A stretch of DNA of 64,000 nucleotides from Allobosea sp. UNC402CLCol (GCF_000745475.1 NZ_JQJJ01000009.1:682001-746000); one strand, 5' to 3'. Numbered from the stretch's first letter, positions 8,334 to 16,738 are shown. Program-made: numbers and translations. The notes: a model not told the origin generated them from the sequence alone.

Positions 8334-9017
8334 CTAAAGCGGCGTGCCGAGGCGCCGGCGGCGCGGGAAGAGAACCTGCCCTAGCGCCCAGAAGGCAGCA
8401 CGCAGCACGAGCGAGAGCGCGATATAGGCGAGCGCGACGAGGATATAGGTCTCGAAGGCGCGATAGGTGTCGGACTGGACGTAGTTGGCGACCGCCGTCA
8501 GCTCCTCGGCGGAGATCTGCGAGGTGACCGAGGACGCCAGCATCAGCAGCACGAACTGGCTGGTCAGCGACGGATAGACCTTCTCGATCGCCGGCAGCAG
8601 GATGACGTGCCAGTAGATCTGGACGCGCGAGAGGGCGAGCCCCTCCGCCGCCTCGATCTGGCTGGGCGGGATCGCCTCGAAGCCCGCCCGCATGATCTCG
8701 GCCGTATAGGCGCCGACATTGATGGCGAGCGCGGCCGCCGCGACGGAAAAGGCCGAGAATTTGAAGCCGATGCTGGCCAGCCCGAAATAGACCAGGAAGA
8801 TCTGGACGAGCAGCGGCGTGTTGCGGATCGTCTCGACGTAAGCGGCGCAGAGCCCGGCGATGAAGCGGTTGCTGCTGCCGCGGCCGATGGCACAGAAGGT
8901 GCCGATCGCGCCGCCGGTCAGGATCGCGATGAAGGCGAGCTTCAGCGTCATCGCCGCGCCGTCGAGGAAGAGCGGCCAGCGTTCGAGCACGACGGAGAAG
9001 TCGAGATGGAGCCCCAT
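8334..9017 (-). CDS. ABC transporter permease, polar amino-acid type
   Basis: A 227-residue inner-membrane permease, the partner of the one downstream. The EAA loop is EAAEGLALSRVQIYWHVILL, and about five membrane segments are visible, beginning LFLDGAAMTLKLAFIAIL. Its stop is 13 bases from the next start and its start is 8 bases from the dehydrogenase stop, which fits one operon. Similarity of the two EAA loops suggests that the two subunits arose by duplication. Confidence 0.92.
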   Translation of the reverse strand: MGLHLDFSVVLERWPLFLDGAAMTLKLAFIAILTGGAIGTFCAIGRGSSNRFIAGLCAAYVETIRNTPLLVQIFLVYFGLASIGFKFSAFSVAAAALAINVGAYTAEIMRAGFEAIPPSQIEAAEGLALSRVQIYWHVILLPAIEKVYPSLTSQFVLLMLASSVTSQISAEELTAVANYVQSDTYRAFETYILVALAYIALSLVLRAAFWALGQVLFPRRRRLGTPL

Positions 9018-9025
9018 CGCCGCCG

Positions 9026-9919
9026 TCAGGCCCGGTTCGTCATGCGGTCATAGACGCGAAACAGCGCCTGGTTGCCGTTCCCGCCTTCGCCATGGGCGCG
9101 CGCCTCGATGTACTGGCTGGTGACGAGCGCGGTGCCCGGCAGTGGCACCGAGAGCGCCTGCGCCTGTTCCTGCACGAGGCGCAGATCCTTCAGCATCAGG
9201 TCGATGCGGAAGCCCGCCCCGGCATCACCCGCGATCATCGCGGGGCCGAGCTTGTCGAGCATCCAGGACGCGGCCGAGCCGCCGAGCAGCACGGAGCGCA
9301 TCTGATCGAGATCGACGCCGCAGGCGCGGCCGAGCGCGATCGCCTCGCAGACCGCCTGGATATTGATGCCGCAGATCAACTGGTTGCAGAGCTTGACCGC
9401 CTGGCCGGCGCCCGGCGCACCGACATGGGTGATGGTCGTGCCCATGCCCCGGAAGAACGGCTCGGCCTTGGCGAAGGCCGCCGCCTCGCCGCCCGCCATG
9501 ATCGTCAGAGTCGCGGTCTTCGCACCGATCGGGCCGCCTGAGACCGGCGCGTCGACGAAATCGGTGCCCGTCGCCTTGAGATCGGCATGCATCCGGCGGA
9601 CGGCGGCAGGCGAGATCGTGCTCATGTCGACGATCAGGCGCCCGCGCGGCGGCGCGGCCAGCAGGCCGTCCTCGCCATAGACGACATCCTCGACCTGTGG
9701 CGTATCCGGCAGCATGGTGATGGCGATATCGGCATCCGCCGCAGCCTCGGCCGGGCTCGCAGCCGGCTTCGCGCCCTCGGCCGCCAGCACGGTGACCGCC
9801 TCGTCGAGGACGTCGTAGACGGTGACCCGATGCCCCGCCTTGATGAGATTGCGCGCCATCTCGCGCCCCATCGTGCCGAGGCCGATGAAGCCGACGCTGC
9901 CCGTTTCGTTCCGTCCCAT
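9026..9919 (-). CDS. NAD(P)-dependent beta-hydroxyacid dehydrogenase (3-hydroxyisobutyrate/tartronate-semialdehyde reductase family)
   Basis: A 297-residue oxidoreductase (start at ATG 9919 after GAGCAGG; ATG 9937 would add six residues). The N-terminal Rossmann motif is GFIGLGTMG, the substrate loop is FVDAPVSGGPIGA, and the catalytic lysine is in GQAVKLCNQL. The C-terminal helical domain ends the fold. Members oxidise or reduce 3-hydroxy acids such as tartronate semialdehyde, 3-hydroxyisobutyrate or L-threonate. It lies between the FadR-type regulator and the ABC importer, so it probably performs the first oxidation of the imported solute. The isomerase at the end of the operon suggests a sugar-acid or polyol-acid route. 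The specific substrate is inference. Confidence 0.88.
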   Translation of the reverse strand: MGRNETGSVGFIGLGTMGREMARNLIKAGHRVTVYDVLDEAVTVLAAEGAKPAASPAEAAADADIAITMLPDTPQVEDVVYGEDGLLAAPPRGRLIVDMSTISPAAVRRMHADLKATGTDFVDAPVSGGPIGAKTATLTIMAGGEAAAFAKAEPFFRGMGTTITHVGAPGAGQAVKLCNQLICGINIQAVCEAIALGRACGVDLDQMRSVLLGGSAASWMLDKLGPAMIAGDAGAGFRIDLMLKDLRLVQEQAQALSVPLPGTALVTSQYIEARAHGEGGNGNQALFRVYDRMTNRA

Positions 9920-9967
9920 AACCTGCTCTTTCGGCATTGTTTTGATGAAATCGGCGCCTTGGTTTCG

Positions 9968-10717
9968 CTAGGCGCTCCGCGTCTCCGATCGGTCACCCTC
10001 ACCGGTCACCGCGCGGCGGCGGTATTCGTCGCCGATCGCGAAATGGCGGCGCAGGGTCACCTCGGCGCGGTCGGGATCGCGCCCGACGATGGTGTCGAAG
10101 ACGCGCTTGTGGTCGTCGATCAGGTAAGTCTTCATCGAGCCGAACCGCTGGACGAGCTCGCGGCGGCTGCGATGCGAGCGCGCCAGCAGCGTCGACATGG
10201 ATTCATGCAGCACTGCGAGCGTCGGCGAACGCGAGGCCAGCACGATGGCTCGGTGAAACTCGAAGTCGGCGTCGCCGCCAGCATCCGCATCGTCGATGGT
10301 CTCGCCGATGCGGACGAGCGCGCGTTGCAGCCGCTCGAAATCGGCGATGGTCGCGCGCTCGCAGGCCAGGCGCACGGCCTGGCACTCGATGGCGATGCGC
10401 GCCTCCATCACGTCGTCGATGAGGTCGGCCTGCTGGGCGAGCGCGAGCGTGAAGAAGTCCTTCAGCATCGAGGCGTCCGGCCGCTTCACGATGGTGCCGA
10501 CGCGTTCGCGGATCTCGACGATGCCGAGCATGTGCAGGGCGCGCAGTGCTTCGCGCACGATCGGCCGGCTGACGCCGAGCTGCGCGGCCAGTTCGCGTTC
10601 GGCCATGAGCCGCTCGCCCTGCTTCAGCGTGCCGTCGAGCAGCCGCTCCCGCAGATAGGCGAAGACGCGCTCGAACCCCGACGCGCTGTCGGCACCTTGA
10701 GCATCCATCCCTGACAT
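9968..10717 (-). CDS. FadR-subfamily GntR transcriptional regulator
   Basis: A 249-residue regulator. Residues 10-75 form the winged helix (AERELAAQLGVSRPIVREAL, then VGTIVKR). The rest is the helical FCD ligand domain, with metal-ligand candidates in DFEFHRAIV, DDHKRVFDTI and the final HFAIG. Such proteins usually repress their operon until a small carboxylate or sugar acid binds. The perfect TGGT-AAG-ACCA palindrome at 10733-10743, just upstream, matches the operator type of this subfamily and implies autoregulation of the whole minus-strand operon. ATG 10717 is preferred to GTG 10720; ATG 10708 is also possible. Confidence 0.9.
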   Translation of the reverse strand: MSGMDAQGADSASGFERVFAYLRERLLDGTLKQGERLMAERELAAQLGVSRPIVREALRALHMLGIVEIRERVGTIVKRPDASMLKDFFTLALAQQADLIDDVMEARIAIECQAVRLACERATIADFERLQRALVRIGETIDDADAGGDADFEFHRAIVLASRSPTLAVLHESMSTLLARSHRSRRELVQRFGSMKTYLIDDHKRVFDTIVGRDPDRAEVTLRRHFAIGDEYRRRAVTGEGDRSETRSA

Positions 10718-10731
10718 CACCGTTCTTATTG

Positions 10732-10744
10732 CTGGTAAGACCAG
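10732..10744. promoter_or_regulatory. FadR/GntR-type operator CTGGT-AAG-ACCAG
   Basis: A perfect 13-bp palindrome (5-bp arms, 3-bp centre) 15 bases upstream of the regulator start. FadR-subfamily repressors commonly bind TNGTNNNACNA, and this site fits exactly (TGGT at 10733-10736, ACCA at 10740-10743). It overlaps the proposed -10 region, so binding should block transcription of the regulator, dehydrogenase, importer and isomerase genes. Confidence 0.7.
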
Positions 10745-10769
10745 TACGATGACCAGAAGCGAAAATCAA
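10741..10769 (-). promoter_or_regulatory. candidate sigma70-type promoter for the FadR operon
   Basis: Read on the minus strand, TTGATT (10769-10764), a 17-base spacer, then TACTGG (10746-10741). The -35 is good and the -10 is poor. It is kept only because the spacing is ideal and the operator overlaps the -10. Confidence 0.3.
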
Positions 10770-10980
10770 CCGCGAGATGGCGGCGGGTGAAGCCGTGCGC
10801 TGTTCGGGTTCGCGGGCTCCGTTTGCCGCGTCGATCCCGGAGATTTTCGGATATATCGGTTGAACCGTGCGGCCTGAGGCGGCCATCACCGGTGCGATAG
10901 TCGCTCAGGGATTGGGAAGCCCGCATCCACCGGGGCTTTGCGGTGGACCGCCCGGCGCGCCGTGCCGAAGAGCGCAGCGT

Positions 10981-12117
10981 TCAGCCCTGTGCCGCTGTCC
11001 CGGAAGCCGCCGCGAAGCGCTCGATGCGGAAATCGTGCAGCGGGATCTCGGTCGTGCCCGTCGCGATCAGCTCGGCCATGGTGTCGCCGACACCGGGGCC
11101 GAGCTGGAAGCCGTGCCCGCTGAAGCCGAAGGCGTGGAACAGGCCCGGCGTGGTGGCGGAGGGGCCCATCACCGGCAGCATATCGGCGAGATAGCCCTCG
11201 CAGCCCGACCAGGTTCGGATCACCGCGACATTCGCCAGCGCCGGTAGCAGGCGCACGAGCGCGCGCAACTGGGCCGGCAGGCGTGCCGGGTCGGCCTTGG
11301 CATGGCCGGGTTCGAGATCGACCGCAACGCGCTCGGCCGCGCCGCCGAAGACGATGTTGCCGCGCTCGACCTGTCGAAAATAGCCGTCCGCTCCATGCTG
11401 GCGGCTCCAGATGCCGACCACGGGCAGGACGCGGTGGGGCAGGGGTTCCGTCACGCCCATCTGCGGGCCGCGCGGCGTCAGCGGCACGGGCTCGCCGAAA
11501 CGGGCGGCGATGGCTGCGCCCCAGGCGCCGGCCGTGTTGAGCAGGCGATCCGCCTCGAACACGCCTTTGGCGGTGGTGACGCGGAAGCCCGCCGCCGTCG
11601 CCTTGAGGTCGGTGACCGCGCAATCCTCGACGATGCTGGCGCCGAGCCGCCGCGCCGCATCGGCGAAGGCGGGCGCGATCAGCCGCGGATTGCCGGACCC
11701 GTCCTGCGGGGAGAACGAGGCCGCGATCGCGCCCGGCCCGAGACCGGGAAAACGTGCCCGGATCTCGTTGGCGCCGAGCTCTTCCAGTTCCAGCCCCCAG
11801 GGACGCGCGGCTTCGGCATAGGCGCGCATATCCGCCAGCGCGTCCTCCTCGAAGATCAGGCGCAGATGGCCGGTGGCGCGGAACTCGACGTCGCGCCCGA
11901 GCATGCGCGCGGCCTCGCCCCAGAGTGCGCGGGAGCGATGCGCCAGCGGCAGTTGCGTGAGATGGCGGCCGGTGCGGCGGATATTGCCGAAGGAGGCGAC
12001 GGTCGCTCCCGTTCCCACCCGGCCGCGCTCGAGCAGCGTCACGCGCAAGCCCCGCCGGGCCAGGAAATAGGCGGAGGCGGTTCCCATCAGGCCGCCGCCG
12101 AGCACGATCACGTCCAT
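10981..12117 (-). CDS. FAD-dependent amine/imino-acid dehydrogenase subunit (DAO family, HcnC/LhpE-like)
   Basis: A 378-residue flavoprotein of the D-amino-acid oxidase family. The FAD dinucleotide motif is at the very N-terminus (VIVLGGGLMGTASAYFLARR) and the C-terminal FAD/substrate motif is GFSGHGFQLGPGVGD. The family oxidises secondary or D-amines such as sarcosine, D-hydroxyproline, glycine or opines. It is divergent from hyuA, with the two LysR-type palindromes between. On the other side of hyuAB lie genes for a small 2Fe-2S protein and a large FAD/2Fe-2S subunit. Together they match the three-subunit layout of D-hydroxyproline dehydrogenase, HcnABC and opine oxidases, with this gene as the catalytic flavoprotein. 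Subunit pairing is inference; family is clear. Confidence 0.88.
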   Translation of the reverse strand: MDVIVLGGGLMGTASAYFLARRGLRVTLLERGRVGTGATVASFGNIRRTGRHLTQLPLAHRSRALWGEAARMLGRDVEFRATGHLRLIFEEDALADMRAYAEAARPWGLELEELGANEIRARFPGLGPGAIAASFSPQDGSGNPRLIAPAFADAARRLGASIVEDCAVTDLKATAAGFRVTTAKGVFEADRLLNTAGAWGAAIAARFGEPVPLTPRGPQMGVTEPLPHRVLPVVGIWSRQHGADGYFRQVERGNIVFGGAAERVAVDLEPGHAKADPARLPAQLRALVRLLPALANVAVIRTWSGCEGYLADMLPVMGPSATTPGLFHAFGFSGHGFQLGPGVGDTMAELIATGTTEIPLHDFRIERFAAASGTAAQG

Positions 12118-12210
12118 ATCCGCCTCTCGCCGCGCCGAGGCGGCAGGTCGTCCATCCTCCGAAGCTGCCGCCCCCCGGAACTCCAGTCAAAGACGCGTTG
12201 GCGCGAAGGC

Positions 12211-12227
12211 CATAAGCGCCGCCTATG
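12211..12227. promoter_or_regulatory. LysR-type operator, degenerate copy (CATAAG-N5-CCTATG)
   Basis: An inverted repeat with one mismatch to the perfect copy 47 bases downstream (centre to centre). It lies 94-110 bases upstream of the divergent FAD-oxidase start at 12117. Paired sites, one good and one weaker, are usual for tetrameric LysR regulators. Confidence 0.5.
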
Positions 12228-12256
12228 GACATGGCACAAGGCGGCTGCCGTCGAGG

Positions 12257-12275
12257 GCATAAGTCCGGCTTATGC
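12257..12275. promoter_or_regulatory. LysR-type operator GCATAAG-N5-CTTATGC
   Basis: A perfect palindrome with 7-bp arms and a 5-bp centre (TCCGG), containing the T-N11-A signature of LysR-type binding sites. It lies 71 bases upstream of the hyuA start and between two divergent transcripts. The same CATAAG-N5-CTTATG core recurs at 22669-22685 before the ABC operon that includes the LysR gene. Confidence 0.65.
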
Positions 12276-12345
12276 GTCTGCCCGGCTTGTCTCTTGGACG
12301 GGGCAGCGTCGCCCATGCCAGCTTCCGGGTCGGCACAGGAGAGGC

Positions 12346-14433
12346 ATGGACATGGCAGGCGGGACAGCGCTCGGCACAGATATGGGCGACGGCGCGGATT
12401 GGAAGATCGGTGTCGATATCGGCGGCACCTTCATCGATTTCTGCGCCCTGGAAGCGCGCAGCGGCCGCGTCGCCTCGCTCAAGGTGCTGACGACGCCGGA
12501 CGATCCGGGCGCGGAGCTGATGACGGGCCTCACGCTGCTGGCCGAGCGCGAAGGGCTCGATGCCACCGCCGTGACGCGCTTCGTCCACGGCACCACGGTC
12601 GGCGTCAACACGGTCATCCAGCGCAAGGGCGTGCCGCTCGCGCTCTTCACCAATGCCGGTTTCGAGGACGTCATCGAGCTCGCCCGGTTGCGCATGCCCG
12701 AAGTCTATTCCCTGTTCTGCTCCCGCCCCGAGCAGCTCATCACTCGCGACCGTGTCTTCGGCATCCCCGCCAGGATGCGCTCGGACGGCCGCGAGACGGT
12801 CAAGCCCGATCTTGCTGCGGTTGCCGCCGCGGTGGCTTCGGCCAAGGCGCGCGGCGCCGTCGGCATCGTTGTCGCCTTTCTGCATGCCTGGCGCGACGGC
12901 ACTCAGGAGGAGGCGGTGAAAGCCGAGATCGCGCGGCTCGCGCCCGAGCTCTTCGTCTTCACCTCGGCCGAGGTCTGGCCGGTGATCCGCGAATATGAGC
13001 GCACGACGACGGCGATCCTCAACGCCTATGTCCATCCGCGCATCGCCGGCTATCTCTCGGCGCTGGAAGAGCGGCTGGAGGGGCGCGGCGTGCCCGCGCG
13101 CTGCCTGCTCACCAAGTCCAATGGCGGCGTGATGAACGCCGCCGAGGGCAAGCGCGCCTGCGTCTCCATGCTGCTGTCGGGCACGGCCTCGGGCGTGATC
13201 GGCGCGGCCTGGTTCGCGCGGCAGGCTGGCGAGAAGCGTGTGTTGACCCTCGACATCGGCGGAACCTCCGCCGATTTCGCCCTGATCATCGACGGCGAGG
13301 CGCAATACGGCACCGGCGAGATGATCGGCGAGTTCCCGCTCTATATCCCTTCCGTCTCGGTCAGCTCGATCGGCATTGGCGGTGGCTCCATCGCCTCGGT
13401 CGACGGTCAGGGCGTGCTGCGCGTCGGCCCGGAATCGGCCGGCTCGACGCCGGGGCCCGCCTGCTACGGCCGCGGCGGCGAGCAGGCGACGGTGACGGAC
13501 GCGATGGTGGTCTGCGGCTGGCTCGGCCATAGCGAGATGGCCTATGGCCAGCTCAGCATGGATATCGGCCTCGCCCGCGCCGCCGTCGGGCGCCTCGCCG
13601 AGGCACTCGGCCGCTCGGTGGAGGAGGCCGCCCAGGCCATCCTCGACATCGCCGTCTCCGAGATGTTCGTCGAGGTCGAGAAGCTCTCGTCGCGGGCCGG
13701 CGTCGATCTCAAGGATTTCACGTTGATGCCCTTCGGCGGGGGCGGCCCGATGCTCGGCGCCTTTCTCGCCCGCGAGCTCGGCATGACCCGGCTGATCGCG
13801 CCGCGCCGTCCCGGCGTCGTCTCGGCATTGGGCGGCCTCGTCGCCGATCTGCGCGGCGATTTCGTGCGTACGCTCTTCGCCGAATTGTCGCCGGGTGTGC
13901 TGCCGGAGCTGAGCCGGGCCTTCGCCGCGATGGTGCAGGACGGACGCGCCTGGCTCGCCGCCCAGGGCCATGCCGGACCGGCCGATCTCAGGCTCTCGGC
14001 CGATATGCGCTATGTCGGCCAGAGCTACGAGATCGAGGTTCCGCTGCAGCCCGTCTGGCTGGAGAGCGGCGACGCCGAAGCGATCGCGCGGGAGTTCCAC
14101 CTGACGCATGCACGCATCTACGATTTCGACGATGCGCAGGGCCGCGTCGAGATCGTCAACCTACGCCTCTCGGCCATCGGCGCCGGCCCGGCGCTGACCT
14201 TCCCCGAATGGGATGAGGTCGAGGAGCAGGCAGAGCCCGAACGCGAGATCGCGGTCCATACCGGCGGTGCCCGCCGCGCGGTCGGCCTCTATCGCCGCGC
14301 CGAGCTGAAGCCCGGCAGCCGCTTCGCCGGCCCGGCCGTGGTGGCGCAGGAGGACACCACCGTCGCGATCCCCCTCGGCGCCCGCGCCCGGATCGACCGC
14401 CATCTCAACCTGCACCTGACCTTCGCGGAGTGA
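12346..14433 (+). CDS. hyuA: hydantoinase/oxoprolinase family protein, subunit A
   Basis: A 695-residue ATP-dependent cyclic-amidohydrolase subunit. The open frame extends about 1 kb further upstream, but that part runs antisense through the FAD-oxidase gene; ATG 12346 follows AGGAGAGGC and begins just before the conserved N-terminus. GVDIGGTFIDF (about residue 22) and LDIGGTSADF (about 302) are the two actin-like phosphate loops, and GPESAGSTPGPACYGRGG is a family hallmark. The last 170 residues form the acetone-carboxylase-like C-terminal domain. With HyuB it should open a five-membered cyclic amide (N-methylhydantoin, hydantoin or 5-oxoproline type) using ATP. It starts the plus-strand unit hyuA-hyuB-ferredoxin-FAD subunit. 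A second, clearly related HyuA is encoded at 50978-53023. Confidence 0.92.
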   Translation: MDMAGGTALGTDMGDGADWKIGVDIGGTFIDFCALEARSGRVASLKVLTTPDDPGAELMTGLTLLAEREGLDATAVTRFVHGTTVGVNTVIQRKGVPLALFTNAGFEDVIELARLRMPEVYSLFCSRPEQLITRDRVFGIPARMRSDGRETVKPDLAAVAAAVASAKARGAVGIVVAFLHAWRDGTQEEAVKAEIARLAPELFVFTSAEVWPVIREYERTTTAILNAYVHPRIAGYLSALEERLEGRGVPARCLLTKSNGGVMNAAEGKRACVSMLLSGTASGVIGAAWFARQAGEKRVLTLDIGGTSADFALIIDGEAQYGTGEMIGEFPLYIPSVSVSSIGIGGGSIASVDGQGVLRVGPESAGSTPGPACYGRGGEQATVTDAMVVCGWLGHSEMAYGQLSMDIGLARAAVGRLAEALGRSVEEAAQAILDIAVSEMFVEVEKLSSRAGVDLKDFTLMPFGGGGPMLGAFLARELGMTRLIAPRRPGVVSALGGLVADLRGDFVRTLFAELSPGVLPELSRAFAAMVQDGRAWLAAQGHAGPADLRLSADMRYVGQSYEIEVPLQPVWLESGDAEAIAREFHLTHARIYDFDDAQGRVEIVNLRLSAIGAGPALTFPEWDEVEEQAEPEREIAVHTGGARRAVGLYRRAELKPGSRFAGPAVVAQEDTTVAIPLGARARIDRHLNLHLTFAE

Positions 14434-14438
14434 CGCCG

Positions 14439-16427
14439 ATGTTCGACCGGATGAAGCTGCAGGTCCTCGCCAACCACGCCCGCGCCGCGGCGGAGAATAT
14501 GGCGCATACGCTGCACCGCACGGCGCATTCCGCCTTCGTCAAGGAGACGGAGGACTTCACCGTCATGCTGATCAGCCGGCGCGGCGACACCTTCGCCGTG
14601 CCGATGGAGCTGGGCGCGACCTGGTATCCCGGCCTCTCCTGGGCGCCCGCGATCGAGATGGTCGACAACTACAAGCCCGGCGACGTGGCCTTCACCAACG
14701 ACCCCTATTCCTGCTTCGTCGCCACCCACGCCCCCGACACCCATCTCTGGAAGCCGGTCTTTCACGAGGGCGAGATCGTCGCCTGGACGGGCGGCCATAT
14801 CCACAACACCGATATGGGCGGCGCGGTGCCGGCCTCGCTCTCCCGTGCGCTGACCGAGATCCATCAGGAGGGCATCCGCTTTCCCCCGATGAAGCTCGTC
14901 AACGAGGGTGTCTTCGACGAGCAGATCCTGCGGATCATGACGACGAACGTCCGCAAGCCGGACCTGAACATCGGCGACATCAAGGCCCTGGTCGGCGCGC
15001 TCAACACCGGCGAGCGCAAGGTGCTGGCGATGATCGAGAAGTTCGGCCGACAGGCCTTCCTCGAGGGCGTCGATGCGCTGCTCGACCATGCCGAAGCGCA
15101 GGCGCGCGAAGTGCTGCGGGCCATGCCGGACGGGACCTGGGAGTTCGCCGATTATGCCGACGAGGATTCGGTCGAGGCCAATCCCTGCCGCCTCAAGCTC
15201 AAACTGACGATCCGCGGCGGCGAGGCGGTGCTCGATTTCACCGGCTCCGACCCGCAGCTCGCGTCGTCGCTCAACGTGCCCTCCGGCGGCAACCCCCGGC
15301 ATACGATGCTGCTGGTCGGGGTCTATTACGTCCTCTACACGCTGAACCCGAAAATCCTGCTCAACACCGGCCTGACGCGCCCCTTCACCTGCATCACGCC
15401 GGAAGGAACCGTGCTCAACCCTGTCTTTCCGGCGGCGGTCGGCATGCGCTCGCTCACCTGCGCGCGGCTGCGCTCGGTGATCTTCGGGGCGTTCTCGCAG
15501 GCGGTACCGGAGCGTTTGCCGGCAGCGCCCGCGGGCAACAACTGCATCGTCAACGTGATGACCACCGACGAGCGTACCAGCCGCACCGTCATCGCCGCGG
15601 TCAACCCGGTGGTGGGTGGCGGTGGCGGCATGCCCCATCGCGACGGCACCAACGGCTCGGGGGCCGACGCGGCCTATCTCAGGAACACGCCGGTCGAGAT
15701 CACCGAGACGGAGACCCCGGTCGAGTTCGTCAGATACGGGCTGGCCAGGGACAGCGGCGGCGCCGGGCGCTGGCGCGGCGGGCTCGCCACCGAGATGGCC
15801 TTCCGCGTCTTCGCGCCGGATAGCCGCATCACCGCCCGCAACCGCGACCGCAGCTTCTTCCGCCCCTGGGGCGTGCTCGGCGGCCGCGCGGCGGGCCTGT
15901 CGGACATGGTCGTCAACCCCGGCGAGCCGGAGGAGCGACGGCTCGGCAATATCGACACCGCTGTGCTCCAGCCGGGCGACGTGCTCGAGATCCGCTCCGC
16001 CGGCGGCGGCGGCCGCGGCCATCCTTTCGATCGTGAGCCCTGGCGCGTCGCGACGGATGTGGCGCGCGGCTACGTCTCGGCCGAGGCGGCGGAGCGCGAG
16101 TACGGCGTCGTCATCCGCGCAGGCGAGGTCGACGAGGCGGCGACGCAGGCGCGCCGCGCATCACGCCCGCCGGTCGAGGGCCATTTCCATTTCGGCCCCG
16201 AGCGCGAGGGCTACGAGGCGCAATGGACGCCGGAAGCCTATGACCGGCTCACCGCGCTGCTTGCCGGCCTGCCGATCCACTGGCGCTTCTTCGCCAAGAC
16301 GGAGATCTTCCGCCGGATGAAGGGCGAGGTGGGCGCGCAGGGCGTGGCGCAGGCTTTCAGGGAGGCGCGCCTGCGCTTCCCCGAAATGCCCGAGGGCGGT
16401 GCTGCCTTGCCCGAGGCGGCCGAGTGA
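14439..16427 (+). CDS. hyuB: hydantoinase B/oxoprolinase family protein, subunit B
   Basis: A 662-residue partner of HyuA. ATG 14439 follows GCGGAG with good spacing; GTG 14430, overlapping the hyuA stop, is the alternative. Family motifs include HTLHRTAHSAFVKETEDF near the start, TNDPYSCFVATHAPDTHLW, GHIHNTDMGGAVPASLSRAL (about residue 120), and the Gly-rich GGGGGMPHRDG, probably part of the metal/active site. Together the AB pair hydrolyses a cyclic amide with ATP. N-methylhydantoinase is the best-known same-type enzyme, which would yield N-carbamoylsarcosine and, after an amidase, sarcosine, a substrate type for the nearby FAD dehydrogenases. No amidase gene is adjacent, so that route is hypothetical. 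Confidence 0.92.
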   Translation: MFDRMKLQVLANHARAAAENMAHTLHRTAHSAFVKETEDFTVMLISRRGDTFAVPMELGATWYPGLSWAPAIEMVDNYKPGDVAFTNDPYSCFVATHAPDTHLWKPVFHEGEIVAWTGGHIHNTDMGGAVPASLSRALTEIHQEGIRFPPMKLVNEGVFDEQILRIMTTNVRKPDLNIGDIKALVGALNTGERKVLAMIEKFGRQAFLEGVDALLDHAEAQAREVLRAMPDGTWEFADYADEDSVEANPCRLKLKLTIRGGEAVLDFTGSDPQLASSLNVPSGGNPRHTMLLVGVYYVLYTLNPKILLNTGLTRPFTCITPEGTVLNPVFPAAVGMRSLTCARLRSVIFGAFSQAVPERLPAAPAGNNCIVNVMTTDERTSRTVIAAVNPVVGGGGGMPHRDGTNGSGADAAYLRNTPVEITETETPVEFVRYGLARDSGGAGRWRGGLATEMAFRVFAPDSRITARNRDRSFFRPWGVLGGRAAGLSDMVVNPGEPEERRLGNIDTAVLQPGDVLEIRSAGGGGRGHPFDREPWRVATDVARGYVSAEAAEREYGVVIRAGEVDEAATQARRASRPPVEGHFHFGPEREGYEAQWTPEAYDRLTALLAGLPIHWRFFAKTEIFRRMKGEVGAQGVAQAFREARLRFPEMPEGGAALPEAAE

Positions 16428-16738
16428 GCGCGGCGGGCCATCCGGCCGGGCGCCTCGTCCGGCTTGCCGAGACGAACCGCGCGCCGATGCGCTTCGTCCT
16501 CGACGGCGCGGAACGGCAGGCACTTGCCGGGGACACGGTGCTCAGTGCCATCCTTTCCGTGGCGCCGGCGCTGCGCCATTCCGAATTCGGGGTGGAAACC
16601 CGCGCCGGCTTCTGCCTGATGGGCGCCTGCCAGGATTGCTGGGTCTGGCAGGAGGAGGGGCCACGTATCCGCGCCTGCTCGACGCCGCTCACTGAAGGCA
16701 TGCGGCTGCTGACCGACGCTCCGGGAGACTGGTCGTGA
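16424..16738 (+). CDS. 2Fe-2S ferredoxin-type small subunit of FAD dehydrogenase
   Basis: A 104-residue protein starting at GTG 16424, overlapping the hyuB stop (GTGA) with GAGG six bases before. Four cysteines (64, 69, 72 and 85) in GFCLMGACQDCW and RACSTPL give the C-x4-C-x2-C-x12-C pattern of a plant-type 2Fe-2S cluster. Such small proteins are the gamma subunits of D-hydroxyproline dehydrogenase, HcnABC and opine oxidases, and match the N-terminal part of sarcosine oxidase alpha subunits. It would pass electrons from the flavins toward the respiratory chain. The next gene overlaps its stop in the same way. Confidence 0.88.
   Translation: MSAAGHPAGRLVRLAETNRAPMRFVLDGAERQALAGDTVLSAILSVAPALRHSEFGVETRAGFCLMGACQDCWVWQEEGPRIRACSTPLTEGMRLLTDAPGDWS

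Noticed and set aside
10926-10949. TCCACCG/CGGTGGA stem after the FAD-oxidase gene as a terminator
   Set aside because: Short arms, long loop and no T-run on the minus strand; not above what chance gives in GC-rich DNA.
11302-12345. Upstream extension of the hyuA frame
   Set aside because: This part lies antisense to the FAD-oxidase gene and has no similarity to the HyuA N-terminus; ATG 12346 has a good ribosome site and starts just before the family sequence.
12223-14109. 628-codon open frame antisense to hyuA
   Set aside because: It mirrors a strongly supported gene, is very rich in Arg/Gly/Asp/His as expected of antisense reading in GC-rich DNA, and shows no family motif.
14289-16022. 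577-codon open frame antisense to hyuB
   Set aside because: Same reason: composition of a shadow frame and full overlap with a conserved gene.
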